Origin: Pleurostoma richardsiae
Taxonomy: Eukaryota > Ascomycota > Sordariomycetes > Calosphaeriales > Pleurostomataceae
NCBI GenBank assembly: GCA_030052745.1
Contig: JANBVO010000009.1
Span: 496,001 to 560,000, forward strand
Length of the DNA stretch: 64,000 nucleotides
Reading direction: 5' to 3'
Shown: positions 47,632 through 59,588 of the stretch, piece after piece
How the letters are laid out: each line of letters begins with the position of its first letter
Position numbering within the stretch: the first letter of the stretch is position 1
Notes under the pieces: generated by a model
Database searches by the model: none
The model's input: the letters and a program-made list of their open reading frames with translations, nothing else
What the model was told of the DNA's origin: nothing
Made by a program: the position numbers and the translations under genes

Positions 47632-49146
47632 GTTGGCAACCAAAGAAACGCGATTAAATCAATAAGAAGGAATGGCGGGGAAGGGCTTCATCCCAGGCAG
47701 GGAAGTGTGTCTTGCCAGTTGTTCTGGAGCCGCCGAGGAGGAGCGAAGCAACCCGATTCAGTACAGGGAAGCGAGAAGGGTCTCCTCCTGTCGATCAAGC
47801 AGGAATGTAGATGTTGTTATGATTGTACAGGGAGGATAGGAGAGACTTGTCCATGGTACGGAGAAAGGATTGCAGATGGATGGAACGGCAGATACCGCAG
47901 CTAGCCAAGCCACAACTGTCGTATCAATCACCGTTGCACAGTCCGTCGAGACTGTCCATGGATGATAGATATACGTTATGATGATAGAGAACCGATAGAC
48001 GGTCTAAACTGCTTATGTATGGTGTATGTACGGAGTAGGTGGGATCAGGAAGAGGAGACAGATGAGTTGGACAGCAAGCATCTGACAACGAGAAGCAGCC
48101 ATGACATTTGAGGTACCACCGCTGGCACCACAAGGGAAAGCCGGCGGAATGCGAGGCAGGACTGCGGTCATCTGGACGAGCATCCCGCCCTGGGGATCGA
48201 TCTAATTGTCTTTGTCTGGCATGTGATTCGGCCTCAACGCAAGAAGGGTCTCTCGGAATGACGCGCTGGAGTGGCGGAAGCCTTCCCCACACTCGCATGT
48301 CAGCCATTAGGACCGCCAGGAACCAGCCAAGTGTGGGGTTTTGTAACGCGGCGCGCGCAGGACAAAGGTGAGCCGGAAAAGCATGTGCAAAAGGAGGTCC
48401 GGCTTGGGGACTCGGGAGTCGAGTGCGCGGTTTCACTTGCTGCCGGCGTCGAGTCAGAAGACCTGCGAGGCTGCGAGGTTGCTGACTAGCAGACGAGGCA
48501 TGATATCAATATCAGATAGGAAACAAAGACGGAGAGTAAGAGAGGGAAATATGCGATGCTGTTTGCTGGCTGTCGCTTCTTCCAACTCTTCTACTCAAAT
48601 AGCTCTCTGCGCCAGGCCATCGAGCCACCCGGGAGGTCATAGATGCATTAGAAATTGACATCGACGAGGCATGTCCGATATGAATCGATCCTCTGCTTCG
48701 AAACAGACCAGAATGCAGCAAGCAGAAGGCGACGGTGGTACGAAATATGTGCCGCGGTACGATGCGCGCTCTCTCAATCGTCTCTGTTGTGCCGGCGATA
48801 CGCGGAGATTGTGTGCTTGTGCCCCCCGGATAACGATAAGGATAAGGCGAAAGGCGGTGAAGAGTGGGCAGGCGGCAGAAACCTGGCGGAGAAGCACTGG
48901 AGAAGCGATTTCGGTGGCAGCTGCATGCACTGGCGGCGCGACCCCACCAGTTTTTTTTCTTGCAGGGAAATCAGTCACATCCCAAGGTCAACATGGCCAG
49001 CAATTGACTCACTCACTCGCGCCCTTCTTCCCCCTTTTCCCTTCTCTTTAAAGTCGAGGTAGCCCAGCCTTGTTTTCGTCTTCTTTGTCTGTTCCTCGTC
49101 TCTCACTCTCCTCACCAGCGGTAACCCACCCCCTCAGTCATTCTCA
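47632..49146. other. Divergent promoter region of the hydrolase and ARG8 genes
   Basis: About 1.5 kb without a gene. The last 140 bp carry a TGACTCA site and a C/T-rich leader before the ARG8 start. Confidence 0.55.
49005..49011 (+). promoter_or_regulatory. CPC1/Gcn4-type TGACTCA site
   Basis: A perfect seven-base match to the general amino acid control element, 136 bp upstream of the ARG8 start codon, followed by two more ACTC repeats. Arginine-pathway genes are classic targets of Gcn4 in yeast and CPC1 in Neurospora, so the position is meaningful. Binding itself is inferred. Confidence 0.7.
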
Positions 49147-50642
49147 ATGGCGTTCAGGGCCCCCGTCAAGAGGCTTTCGGCCCATCTCGCACCGCGATCG
49201 GCTCGGGTCGGCGTAAACGGTGCTGTCCCGGCCTGCCTGCGGCTGTACTCCCAGGCCGCCGCGGCTACGACGTCGAATCTGGGACAGGAAGCCAGCGCCA
49301 GCATTGCCGTATGCCACAGTGTATCCCAATTGACTGCCTAGCTCGACTGCTTGCTAACCTGCCTGCCCTCCAGCGAGATGCCAGCTTGCCGAACCCCGAC
49401 CCCACGGCCGACTCGCCGAGCGCCGCCCTCGTAGACTTGCATGCCCCCTACATGGTCGCTACCTACTCCCGACCACCTCCCGTCTTCGTTCACGGCGAGG
49501 GCTCCTACCTGTGGGACCTTGAGAACCACCGCTACCTCGACTTCACCGCCGGCATCGCCGTCAACGCCCTGGGCCACTGCGACCCGGAGTTCACCAAGGT
49601 GCTGGCCGAGCAGGCCAAGCTCCTGGTTCATGCCTCGAACCTATACTACAACCCCTGGACCGGCGCTCTCTCCAAGCTCCTTGTCGAGAAGACCCTCGAG
49701 GCTGGCGCCATGCATGACGCCGCCTCCGTCTTCGTTTGCAACTCGGGCTCCGAGGCCAACGAGGCCGCCATCAAGTTCGCCCGCAAGGTCGGCAAGACCC
49801 TCGACCCGTCCGGCGCCAAGCACGAGATCGTCTCCTTCTACGGCGCCTTCCACGGCCGCACCATGGGCTCCCTGTCCGCGACGCCCAACCCCAAGTACCA
49901 GGCGCCATTCGCGCCCATGGTCCCCGGGTTCCGCTACGGCGAGTACAACAACATCGAGGGCATCAACGAGCTGGTGACGGAGCAGACGTGCGGCGTCATC
50001 ATCGAGCCCATCCAGGGCGAGGGCGGCGTCCGCGTCGCGACCGACGAGTTCCTCGTCGCGCTGGCCCGCCGCTGCCGCGAGGTCGGCGCCGTGCTTCACT
50101 ACGACGAGATCCAGTGCGGGCTGTCCCGCACGGGCTTGCTCTGGGCGCACGCCCGCCTGCCCAAGGAGGCGCACCCGGACATCCTGACCACCGCCAAGGC
50201 GCTGGGCAACGGGTTCCCCATCGGCGCCACCATCGTCAGCAAGGCCGTCGCCGACAAGATCAAGGTTGGCGACCACGGCACCACCTTCGGCGGCAACCCT
50301 CTCGCCTGCCGCGTCGCGCACCACGTGCTGGGGCGGCTCGCCGACCCGGCGCTGCAGCGCGGGGTCGCGGCCAAGGGGGCGGTCTTCGCGTGCGGGTTCA
50401 AAGAGCTGCAGGCGAAGTACCCGGAGCTGATCACGGAGGTCAGGGGCCGCGGGCTGCTCCTGGGCCTGCAGCTGACGGAGGACCCGGCGCCGGTCGTCAA
50501 GGCGGCGCGCGAGAGGGGCCTCCTGGTCATCACGGCGGGGACGAACACGCTGCGGTTCGTGCCGCCGCTGACGATCTCCGAGGAGGAGATCCAGGAGGGG
50601 CTGAGGATCCTGGAGGAGGCTATTGCTGCCACCCGGGCGTGA
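49147..50642 (+). CDS. ARG8: Mitochondrial acetylornithine aminotransferase
   Basis: PLP-dependent class III aminotransferase that converts N-acetylglutamate semialdehyde to N-acetylornithine with glutamate as amino donor, in the mitochondrial half of arginine synthesis. Two exons, 49147-49308 and 49374-50642, with a 65 bp intron (GTATGC...GCTAACCTGCCTGCCCTCCAG); product 476 aa. The first exon is an Arg/Ala/Ser-rich presequence with almost no acidic residues, as expected for matrix import. PLP phosphate-binding NSGSEANE is at 177-184. DEIQCGLSRTG (Asp298) contacts the cofactor ring nitrogen, and the Schiff-base lysine is Lys329 in TTAKALGNG. The start is set by the presequence. The neighbour across the 3' side is glutamate decarboxylase, another glutamate-using PLP enzyme, in convergent orientation. 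Confidence 0.96.
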
Positions 50643-51581
50643 GGATCCTGACTGGTTGCTGGATAGAGCGTATATATGTGTACCGCGTGACACGGGGGCC
50701 GGTATATACCGCTGGGATGATGTCTTATGGCTTATGTTGGGCGTTTACGGCGTCGAAAAGCGGATTTATGTTTATGTTCTGATAGCAATCATAGATTCCT
50801 ACCGTTTCCAGAGTTTGGTTCTACAATGTTTCCTCGTATTCCTTGAACGTGCTGAAAAGGACATAGCAGTTATGATATACTGATTTGATAATCTATGAGC
50901 TCTTCTGGGAAGCTTTCAGAAACGAAAAGACCCGGCGGTTGGTGTGTTCTATATACAATGAATGATACCGTCTCCCCTTCCACTTTACGGGACGTCTGCT
51001 GAAGAGTCTTGAAGGCGAACTCGTCACTTGAGTCTAGCAAGGCGAAGGCCGCGGAGGAGATTGGTGAAGTGCCGTGTGGGGTAGCAAGACATGGTGCCCC
51101 TGATAAGTTAATGGCTCGTCTGCGGCAACTCTCGATACCGTAACCGGCACTTACTCAGCGCACTCATCTTCTCGAGAGTCAAACAAAGTATGGCCCAACA
51201 TAGTCCGCGCGAAATGATGTCTTTTTGGGTGCCCCAGCTATGCTTCTACTTTTTGTTTTCTACCTTAATGCAACGCAAGAATGTCGATTCGATAGCCAGC
51301 GCAGTCCCGGCTTCACCCACGCAGAAAGGCCCGACATCATACTTGTAAACAGCACAAGCAACTCAAACACGGTCCGTCACAAAAAGGAATCCCACCCTAC
51401 AAAAGCCCTTACCCGCATACCGATGCCGATCCAGGTAGCTTTACCCATCGCGATTCCCTCGGCCTCAGGCCCGGCCCAGAAGAAACGGGGAGAACGCCAG
51501 ATGCCCCTGCGCAGTTGTGCGTCCCTTCACACAACGCGAACCACCAACTCCAGACGCTTCGTGTCCTTGGTAATGAGCGCG
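50643..51581. other. Convergent 3' intergenic region
   Basis: Between the ARG8 stop and the last exon of the glutamate decarboxylase gene. The ARG8-proximal 250 bp is AT-rich with TATATA tracts, likely polyadenylation signals. No gene. Confidence 0.55.
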
Positions 51582-53529
51582 TTAGCAGACTGCATGGGTC
51601 TTGCCAGTCTTTCCCTGGAGGGAGTGCTTCTCCTTCTGTATTCGTGCCAAGGCAGACGAGGCGCAGAGGTTAGCCTATGTTTTCTGTACGTATCAAAACA
51701 GGGGGAGGGGTTAGGAGATGTGTGCAATGGGGAAGGGAGGGGGTTTCCAAAGAAAAGCAGGTAGACGCGACTTTTTACTACTAACCCTGAACTTGGGGTG
51801 CTGGTGGACGTTCTTGGCGCTGGCGCTGTGGTGCTTCTCGATGAACTCCTGCTGCTTCTTGACCGTCTCCTTGTCCATCTGGTTGAGCAGGTTCTGGCAC
51901 AGCCGGATGTCGGCGATGAGCGCGTCGCACCGGCTGCGCGAGAAGTCCTCGCGCACCACGATGCGCAGCATCTTCAGGTTCTCCGTGTGCGGCGCCATCG
52001 TGTACGCGGGCACGATCCAGCCGCGCATGCGCAGCTGGTGCGCCAGGGCGAACTCGTCGTACGAGCGGTCCTCCGACTTGGGCAGCCGGAAGGCCACGAG
52101 CGGCAGGCCCTCGCCGCCCTTCTTGGACATCAGGAGGAAGCCGAGCGCCTCGAGGGAGTCCGACAGGTAGTCCGCCGTCCTGATCAGGTTGGACATGATG
52201 GCACGGTAGCCGTGCTTGCCGAGCCGGATGAGCTGGTAGTACTGGCCGATGACCTGAGAGGCGCCCTTGGAGAAGTTGAGGGTGAAGGAGGCCTGGTCCG
52301 CGCCGAGGTAGTTGATGTTGAAGACGAGCTCCTGGGGGAGGAACTCAGCCGAGCGCCAGACTACCCAGCCGACACCGGGGTAGACAAGGCCGTACTGTAG
52401 AGTACGGGTTAGTCACTGCTTCGTCCCAGGGGTGGGGTTGCTCCGGGGCTGCAACTAACTTTGTGGCCGGAGGTGTTGATCGACACGACCCTCTCCAGGC
52501 GGAAGTCCCACTCGAGGTCGGGGACAACGAAAGGAGCGACGAAGCCACCGCTGGCGGCGTCGACGTGGATCGGCACGTCAATACCCTTCTTGACAAGCAG
52601 GTCATTGACTGCCTTGACGTCCTCGTATTCGCCAGTGTACGTCGTGCCTGTCGAGTGGTGTCAGCTATCAGCTCGTTTAGGGTCTAGATGTCGCTGACTA
52701 ACCCATTATAGCACAGATGCCGATGGTGTTCTCATCGATCAGGTCGACCGTCTCCTGGGGGTCGATGACGTATCGATCCTCGGTGCAGTAGACGTACTTC
52801 TCCTCAACCTCGAAATAGCGGGCGGCCTTCTCCCAGCAGACCTGGACGGCAGACGACATGACGATGTTGGGCTTGTCCGTAGGCTTCCCGGCGGCGATCC
52901 TCTTGTTCTTCCAGCGCTTCTTCATGGCCAGAACGGCGAGCATGATGGCCTCGGAGCTGCCGACGCAGCTGGTACCGACCGCACCCACGCCAGCGCCAGC
53001 ACCCACGGGGGCGTGGAAGAGACGGCCGATCATGGAGACGCATCGGTTCTGGATGTCCGCCGACTGGGGGTACTCTTCGTAGTCGATGAAGTTCTTGGCG
53101 AACGACTCGGCCATGAGCTTCTCGGCTTCCTCCTCCTGCGCGACATTAGCTCCGCCCCACGAGGCGAGATCTGCTGTATCACGGGGCGCTTACCATGTAG
53201 GTGGTGACGAAAGAAGCAAGGCTACGTGGGACGAGCGTTAGCACAAGCGCCACTTCACTTGAAAAGAGACTTGAAAAGGAGGCCTACTTGAGCATGGGGT
53301 TTCCGTCCAGGCTGAGCTCGTCCTTGATCATACGGTATGCAACCTCCTTGGGCATCTCCTCCTCCGGCATCTCGTGCTTCGGGATGTCGGCGGCAGCGAA
53401 CTTGGAGCCGTAGACAGAGGTAGTGAAGCGGTCGTCATCGTTGGCGAGTTCAAGGTGGACCTTCTTGACCTCGTCAGCGAGGCCATCATTGACCTCGTCC
53501 TTGTGGTGGATGGTAGCCAGATGCACCAT
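51582..53529 (-). CDS. GAD1: Glutamate decarboxylase
   Basis: PLP enzyme that converts glutamate to GABA and CO2, entry step of the GABA shunt; linked in fungi to stress, acid and development responses. Six exons: 53288-53529, 53194-53221, 52703-53135, 52460-52647, 51786-52394 and 51582-51635; product 517 aa. Introns are 66, 58, 55, 65 and 150 bp. Exon 2 is only 28 bp but restores [14 protein letters not shown], a hallmark of the family. The PLP lysine is Lys297 in SINTSGHK, the last codon of exon 4. Other family segments are [16 protein letters not shown] and [11 protein letters not shown] placed the last exon because its 17 codons (ending GKTHAVC) look like the fungal C-terminus and keep phase. 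Reading through instead gives an unlike tail. The start at 53529 begins MVHLATI. Confidence 0.93.
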
Positions 53530-53748
53530 CTTGACGGGTACAATATAAGACTGAGGGGATAGAGATGTGTATTCGTAGGATGGGTAGCTCGAAGAGGATG
53601 ATCGGGATTAGAAGTAAACTGCTGCTCGAGGGAGGTGGTGTCGGCGAAGTTATATAGAGATCTGCGAGCGGCCCTGGAAGGAGACACAGGTCAGAGTGAG
53701 TTGCTGGGAGAAGACAACAAGAAGCTTCGGGGACAGGAGCTTCGGGAA

Positions 53749-53771
53749 AGCAGAAGCAGAAGCAGAAGCAG
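53749..53771. repeat. AGAAGC hexamer repeat
   Basis: Three to four consecutive AGAAGC units in the upstream region of the glutamate decarboxylase gene. Confidence 0.75.
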
Positions 53772-54328
53772 GAGGGATGACGGAGAGTGGAGAGCTCTGA
53801 AATCGCCGATGGGGTGACGGACTGACCGCAGGAACTTTCAGGGGCGAGGGAAGACTTACCGAGAGTACAGCTACCTGGAGGGAGCCTGACAAGACAACCT
53901 GGAAGAAGAGACGAGAAAGACGAGGGCGAAAGGGCGGGAAGGGAGATCTGAAGGCGAAGCTGGTAAGTAAGCTGGGGGGGGGGAAACGAGGTGATGAGAC
54001 TTTTGAGGGAGCTGCGCGGACGGGGGGTGGATGTTGACGTCTTCAGCTATCTGGGCGCCCAAAGATGCGGAGCTGGTCGAGGGTAGGTTACGTACCTACA
54101 GCACCACCTCCTGGGGCCTGCAGTGCCCACTTGCCGTGCAGAGTACTGTGTACGTGCGGCGGCTGGACTGGCTGGCTGGTTGGCAGGATGGACGGACGCC
54201 GTCAGAAACAGTCTCTGTGTCTCGTTTTCTGGGTTGTTGTGTGGAGGGAGTGGTGATTGGCAGGGGCTGTAGGGGCTGTCGGGGGTCGTAGGAGCTGACG
54301 GGGAGACGCTCAAACCCGACGATGAGGG

Positions 54329-54361
54329 GCAGCAGCAGCATCAGCAGCAGCAGCAGCAGCG
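54329..54361. repeat. CAG triplet run
   Basis: About ten CAG units with one CAT interruption, roughly 800 bp upstream of the glutamate decarboxylase start, not in a supported coding frame. Confidence 0.85.
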
Positions 54362-56152
54362 CCTCGGAGCTGGGGTAAAGGTACGGAGCGACGTATAAGT
54401 GGGCCCGGCGGCGCGGCGGGTTGTTCTAGCCTGCTTCTGGCATGGCTTGGCGCAAAAAGCTTGGCACGGGAAAGCAGCCCACTTTTAACCTGTTTGGGCT
54501 CCCAGACGCCCAGGGGACGTCCCTTCCAGCATGGCATGGCATGGCCTGCTTCCCTCCCTGCTGCTTCCCTGCATGGGAATCGCGTCCCCCCTCATCCCCT
54601 TTTCCCTCTGGACTCCGCAAAAGCACAACATCCCACGCACAATCCGGTCTGCTCCCCAAGCACACGTTACGAGGTATCAAGTGCTTTCTTCACATTGCGA
54701 GGCACAGTTCGGCTTCTGTCTTCTCTCTCCTGCCATGAAGACTGAGGTAGTCCCTCTGTCCCGTGGAAATATGCAGTGAAGTGAGCTGCCCGCGTACGTA
54801 ATGTACGACCTCATGTGCAACCTGAACAGCGGCTAAGCATGGAGGAGGCATCATGGAAACCATGTCCTGGTAAGTAAAGCGTCCTCGTCTCTACCCAATT
54901 CGGCAACGAATAAACAAAGCCGGGAGAGAAGACGGTCTTCAGTTCCATCCATCCTTCGAAATTTCGTGCTGCTGCTGATGACATCATGTCTTCCCAGCGG
55001 TCGGACCACGTCACCAAGCAAGGCCCAACCACATGTCTTGTCATCTCCACGTTTTCGTGTATTCTCTGTTCTATTATTGCTTCTTCTCAAGCACTGGACA
55101 TTGCACTCCTCCATCCGGCGTGCTTTTATTGCCGCCTCCCTAGCGTACATGCAGTAATAGCTGCAGCGCGGACTCGGCAGACACTCCTTGTGAAGAAGCT
55201 CGTGCCGTCATGGCACAGCCCCCTTTCGTGGTTCGATGGTGCCCATGCCCTTCAGTCTGCCCATCGAGTTCCCCCACAACCCCCCACGAGAACTGTTTCG
55301 GTTTTGCCCGTCGAAACCATCGGATGTGTGGCAGAATCACATACTCTAGAGCTTCTAGTGGCGCATTACTGGCACAGACGCAAGTCTTGCTGACGTCTCG
55401 TCACCGAGCCAGGTGGGCTTGTAACCGTGGCCTTCCGAAAGCTATTCGAGGCGAGGAGCCAAACAAGACACGGGCTCTTCAGCAGCACAGCACATTGTAA
55501 CTGCAACCATGCCCACCACTCTCATTTCCTCCTTTCTTTTGCTCTCCAGGGCTCTCGAGTGCCTGCCTTGCTGCTCCCACCAAAGGATTAATGCCGCACC
55601 CCAGGCGTAGACAAGTGTCAGACAACGGCAACAACAGCCGAAGTTTCGGTGAAGGTCATCCTTACCGGTCACTACGACTGTGTCATATTACTGGACAGAG
55701 GTTATCACTAGGGGCAGCGGACCGATTCCTGAATCCCTGACAACACGGGGAACTAGGGTCGCCCAGTGTACGGGCCTGCCGACCCAGGATCGGCTTGAAA
55801 CGATGGGACGGCCCTCTCGGGTCCCAGTGCCGGGAGCCCTACGGGAGATTAACCGCCTGTCTTGGCTACTTGGCTGTCAGGACCACGTGAGGAGAGCATG
55901 GCGAGCAGCTCAATTCCCGCCACTGTCTGCAGCCCCGACGTTCCGGACCTCTCACCGGTTGTTAGCCCCAATATCCCAACCGGGTGATCCGCACATGCAA
56001 TGCTAAGGAGCCCGGGTTTTGCATGCCACACCGTCTTCTAGAGTCTTCTGTTCTTGTGCTGGGATGGGGGGCCTCATCCAGGTACCCAAAGTCCCTAGAC
56101 TTGAGGGTTCGTACTCCTCCGGGTACCCAAAATGTCGCCATAAGCCGCTGCC

Positions 56153-56710
56153 TCAGGAATCCAGACCCGGCTGCCTCCCGGAACTCTTCGTCGGGGTCTC
56201 TCTCATGCCCCGGAAAAACCGCTGGACCGATCCTCCAGTCCACCGCTGCCCCAACGCCGTCGAGATCGCATCTCGCTCAACAAACTGCCACAGAATATCT
56301 GCAAATTTACTGAATCGGCCATCTTTGAGATTCATATGGCATTCAACGGAATAGACTCGGAGTGTACCTCGCCGCAACCTCTCCGATAGGTGTGGCAGTT
56401 CACCAATGGATGTAGGGGAACTCCGACGAGATGGGCTGAGGGAGAGCCCCTGGTGGCCTAACCTCCCTCCGATACCGGCCACACACTCGACGTCGTACGG
56501 GATATAAGAAGCACCTTCATCCTCTACACCAGGTTGCTTTCTGCATATGCTATCGCTAATACAGTAATGTCGACGATGCTGCTGTTGGAAGTTGGTATAA
56601 GACCAAGGGGGCTTGGGATGTGGGAGAGACATAAGGGCCGATCGATTGATGCTTGACGGAACGAGGAGCAGAGAGTGACTGTGCGGCCGGCGACTTGGGG
56701 GAGCGGTCAT
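56153..56710 (-). CDS. Orphan ORF, doubtful
   Basis: A 185-codon frame from an ATG at 56710. The second half has a plausible globular composition (for example MNLKDGRFSKFADILWQFVE), while the first half is Ser/Pro/His-rich. No family recognised, no signal peptide, no obvious intron. It could be a lineage-specific gene, a decayed remnant or chance. Confidence 0.25.
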   Translation of the reverse strand: MTAPPSRRPHSHSLLLVPSSINRSALMSLPHPKPPWSYTNFQQQHRRHYCISDSICRKQPGVEDEGASYIPYDVECVAGIGGRLGHQGLSLSPSRRSSPTSIGELPHLSERLRRGTLRVYSVECHMNLKDGRFSKFADILWQFVERDAISTALGQRWTGGSVQRFFRGMRETPTKSSGRQPGLDS

Positions 56711-58308
56711 CAGCTTGACTTCTGGATGGTTGGGGCGTGGCTCTTATTTCCTGTTGGCCCGGTTACGGTATATCAACTACGACTTGGATCCTTTCAAAGG
56801 ACTTCACCGCAGAACGAGACTCGGAAGGCCGATATATGCTCGACGATAGAACGTTGTCGCTCGTCTCCCCTATCGGGATGGGTCTCCGACGACTACTTGC
56901 GATGCTGCTCACAGGAAGAACGAATGGACTCTTCTGCCGCTTCCGGGGAGCAGTCACATTTGGCTGTGACGCTTCAAGTTCGGCAGCGAGGGCAATCGCT
57001 GGTCCGAGATGCAAGGAGATGAAAGGATATACCCAGCCGACTTGACTTTCACTTCCGAGAGCCTCACTGGGTCCACTGAGGTGTCGCCGAGGAGATGACG
57101 AGTCGTAACGGGTATAAGTCGTCAGGGATGCTAATCATGTTGATGCTGTCTTGACTCGCTTGTGTGGAGGACGGCCCTTCTCGACCTCGGCATAGACCTT
57201 CCTAGACCTGAGGCTGCCGATACGGCTATGAAAGGATTGTGGTGAGGACCCTGTGGCTAGTGGCCACCAGGGTCACTCACTTCTCAGACTTGCGAGGTAG
57301 GTCTGTGAAGAGTCACTTGTCTGATATTGCTGGCAACGCATACGGTTTATAGCTTCAAGCTGCTGCAAGAAAAAGGTTGAAACAACTGTCTGAATGACAG
57401 ATTGACAAAATGATTGAGTAAAGGATCGTTCCAGTGATTGGATTGGTTGGGCTGGCTGAGTTAACTTGCTGGAACCCTTGCTCGTGACTCCCTCCTGTAT
57501 GCATCCCGCAGTGAGGGTGATTGAGGATGCTGGCGAGAGGCTTATACGGCCGACTAGGCGCAGCAATATTAACCGCTTTCTGTCATCACCCTCGTTCTAT
57601 ATTCTTCTACCACTACTATCACCATTATCGATACTGTCATTACCTCCATTTCTTATGTAGCTAGAGGTAGGTCATCTGTCCAGAGGAAGCAGAAAGACGT
57701 GGCCTTGGCAACTCACAAAAAGGGCCAAAGAGGCCGTGGACACTTGCGCCGTTGATAATGTGGGCAATGGGTTACTTGCGATGACACGGAAAGGATGTCA
57801 CCATCCCATGAGCTTGAACATGTTCGCCTCCTTCTAGACTTGGGCTGCCACAGAAGTCGTCAGTTCTTGCACAGAATAGCAGCACAAGGAATAGTAGACA
57901 GGTTTAAGGATCCCAACTCCGCTCTATGATTGCGCAAAAGAAGACTATTATACAACCCTCTCTAAGCAACCAGGCGTCTTTCCTTTGCCAGTGCTCTATG
58001 CTCTATGATGGGAGGAAGTTGCCAACAGAAAAGAGGAGATCTCCCAGCCAGATGGCCAACAGACCTGGAGGAGAACCGTGTCGCGAAAGCCCTGGCCAGC
58101 TGGCCCCCTTCCCAGTGCATGTCCTGAATGCGAGGAAAGCAAACCATGACATACAGGCCTGTCCGTCAGCCGGGTCCACACCGGCTGCGCAGAAGGTCAT
58201 CGAGGCCATTGCCAGCCCCAGTTTCATTAACCATCACCACCCTCTTCCCCTGACAGAAGCCCTTTCTCACCAACGTGAACACCTCGTGATATCACGAAGA
58301 TGTTGCAT

Positions 58309-59588
58309 TTATTTGCCGATCTCCACACCACCGGTGGCGCCCAATGCCTTCTTTACGTCACCTGTATAACTTAAGTCAGAAAGTGTTCGGTGCCACTGGA
58401 GGTGTTCAAAAATCAAGGGGCGTGGGAGGGACGAAAGGTAGGCGAGGATGACGTACCGTAGATGGCGAACTGGAAGGCGGTCAGGGTGCCGACCATGAAG
58501 AGACGGGCACCGATACCGGTGTAGGAGCCACGGAGACCAAGCTCCTTGCCGATCTTGACCAGGCGGGTCATGGTGCCCTCACCGGGCAGGCCCTTGGTCT
58601 TGTTGATCTTGGACAGCATGGTGTCGGCGGGCTGAGAGACGATGGCGGCGGCGAAACCAGCGATCAGGCCGGAGCCCAGGTTGACGGCGGTCTGAGCACC
58701 GTCGGACATGTCCTTCTTGGGGAAGGAGCGGTAGACGGTCTCGGCGACCTTCTCGTAGACGACGAACTTGGCCATCGTGTACGGGATCCTGGGTGGTGAC
58801 GTTGGGTTAGCGCGTCGGACTTTCCGGGGTTAAACGGCGGCTCAGAGAATGAAAGCGTGAAAGATTTGCAGGACTGCCTATGATAGCAGTGAGTGCAGCA
58901 ACTGCAAGGACTACTCACTGCTTGAACAGGATGGGCCCGAAGCCGGCGTAGAAGGCACCAATGCCCTCAGTGCTCAGCATCTTGCCGAAGCCGCTGACGA
59001 GGCCGCTGGCATAGGTGGGCTCCGAGACGAGACGGATACGGGTGGCCTCAAGAGGGCACAGGGCAATGTCGGCGAAGAACTCGGCGGCAGCGGAGGAGGC
59101 GAGGTAGACGCCGGTGCGGTAGTTGGAGGCATTCTCGTAGCCGAGCAGGTTGATGGACTGCTGCTTGAAGAACTCGTAACCGCCGAACTTGAAGGCACCC
59201 TGCAGGAAGTAACCGGCGGCCGTGGGGCCGAAACCAGTGAGGAGCGCGCCGGCACCCTCACTCTGGATCACCTGCCGGAAACCGCCGATCATGCCCTTGT
59301 TGTAGGTGACGGGGTCGAGCTGGATACGCGTCTTGACGCTGTAACGGGAGGGAGACACGGTCAGCTGGTGGTTTTCAAGACGAGAAGCGCCCAAAGAAGA
59401 GCTAAGAGGGCCACATACACATCGACGGGCGTCAGAGCACCGTGGGTGATGGAGCAGCAGATGGCGCCGGCAAGGGCGAATCTGGAGTAGAGGGCAGCGC
59501 CGCTCATCTGGCCAGGAGCGCTGGCAGCAGCCTTCTGGATGACGGCATCGACCTTGGCCGAGCCGGTGCTCGTGGTGGGAGAAGCCAT
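58309..59588 (-). CDS. MIR1: Mitochondrial phosphate carrier
   Basis: Inner-membrane carrier that imports inorganic phosphate for ATP synthesis (Mir1/Pic2 family of the mitochondrial carrier superfamily). Four exons: 59419-59588, 58919-59338, 58457-58788 and 58309-58361; product 324 aa. All phases match, and the first junction restores the signature [13 protein letters not shown]. Three carrier repeats are visible: repeat 1 near residues 35-110 with PVDVVKTRI, repeat 2 near 130-210 with [10 protein letters not shown], and repeat 3 near 235-310 with [12 protein letters not shown]. These are the three family-specific PX[DE]XX[KR]-like motifs; the third has Ala-Asp and Leu-Ser as in known phosphate carriers. 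Repeat 1 also has the phosphate-carrier type [20 protein letters not shown] segment nearby. The short last exon ends [11 protein letters not shown] cannot tell Mir1 from Pic2 orthology with certainty. Confidence 0.95.

Larger units (their letters stand above)
53530..58308. other. Gene-poor region upstream of glutamate decarboxylase
   Basis: About 4.8 kb. The first 1 kb is the upstream region of the glutamate decarboxylase gene, purine-rich on the plus strand, with an AGAAGC repeat at 53749-53771 and a CAG run at 54329-54361. The rest has short overlapping ORFs. An unrecognised minus-strand ORF of 185 codons at 56153-56710 is the only one that reads somewhat like protein. An AT-richer tract lies at about 57550-57660. 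Confidence 0.45.

Noticed and set aside
49641-50693. 350-codon minus-strand ORF opposite ARG8
   Set aside because: Antisense shadow of a GC-rich coding exon; the sense frame has all catalytic motifs.
43714-53529. A biosynthetic gene cluster around AAH1, the hydrolase, ARG8 and glutamate decarboxylase
   Set aside because: No polyketide, peptide-synthetase, terpene or tailoring enzyme is present, and the genes are primary metabolism.
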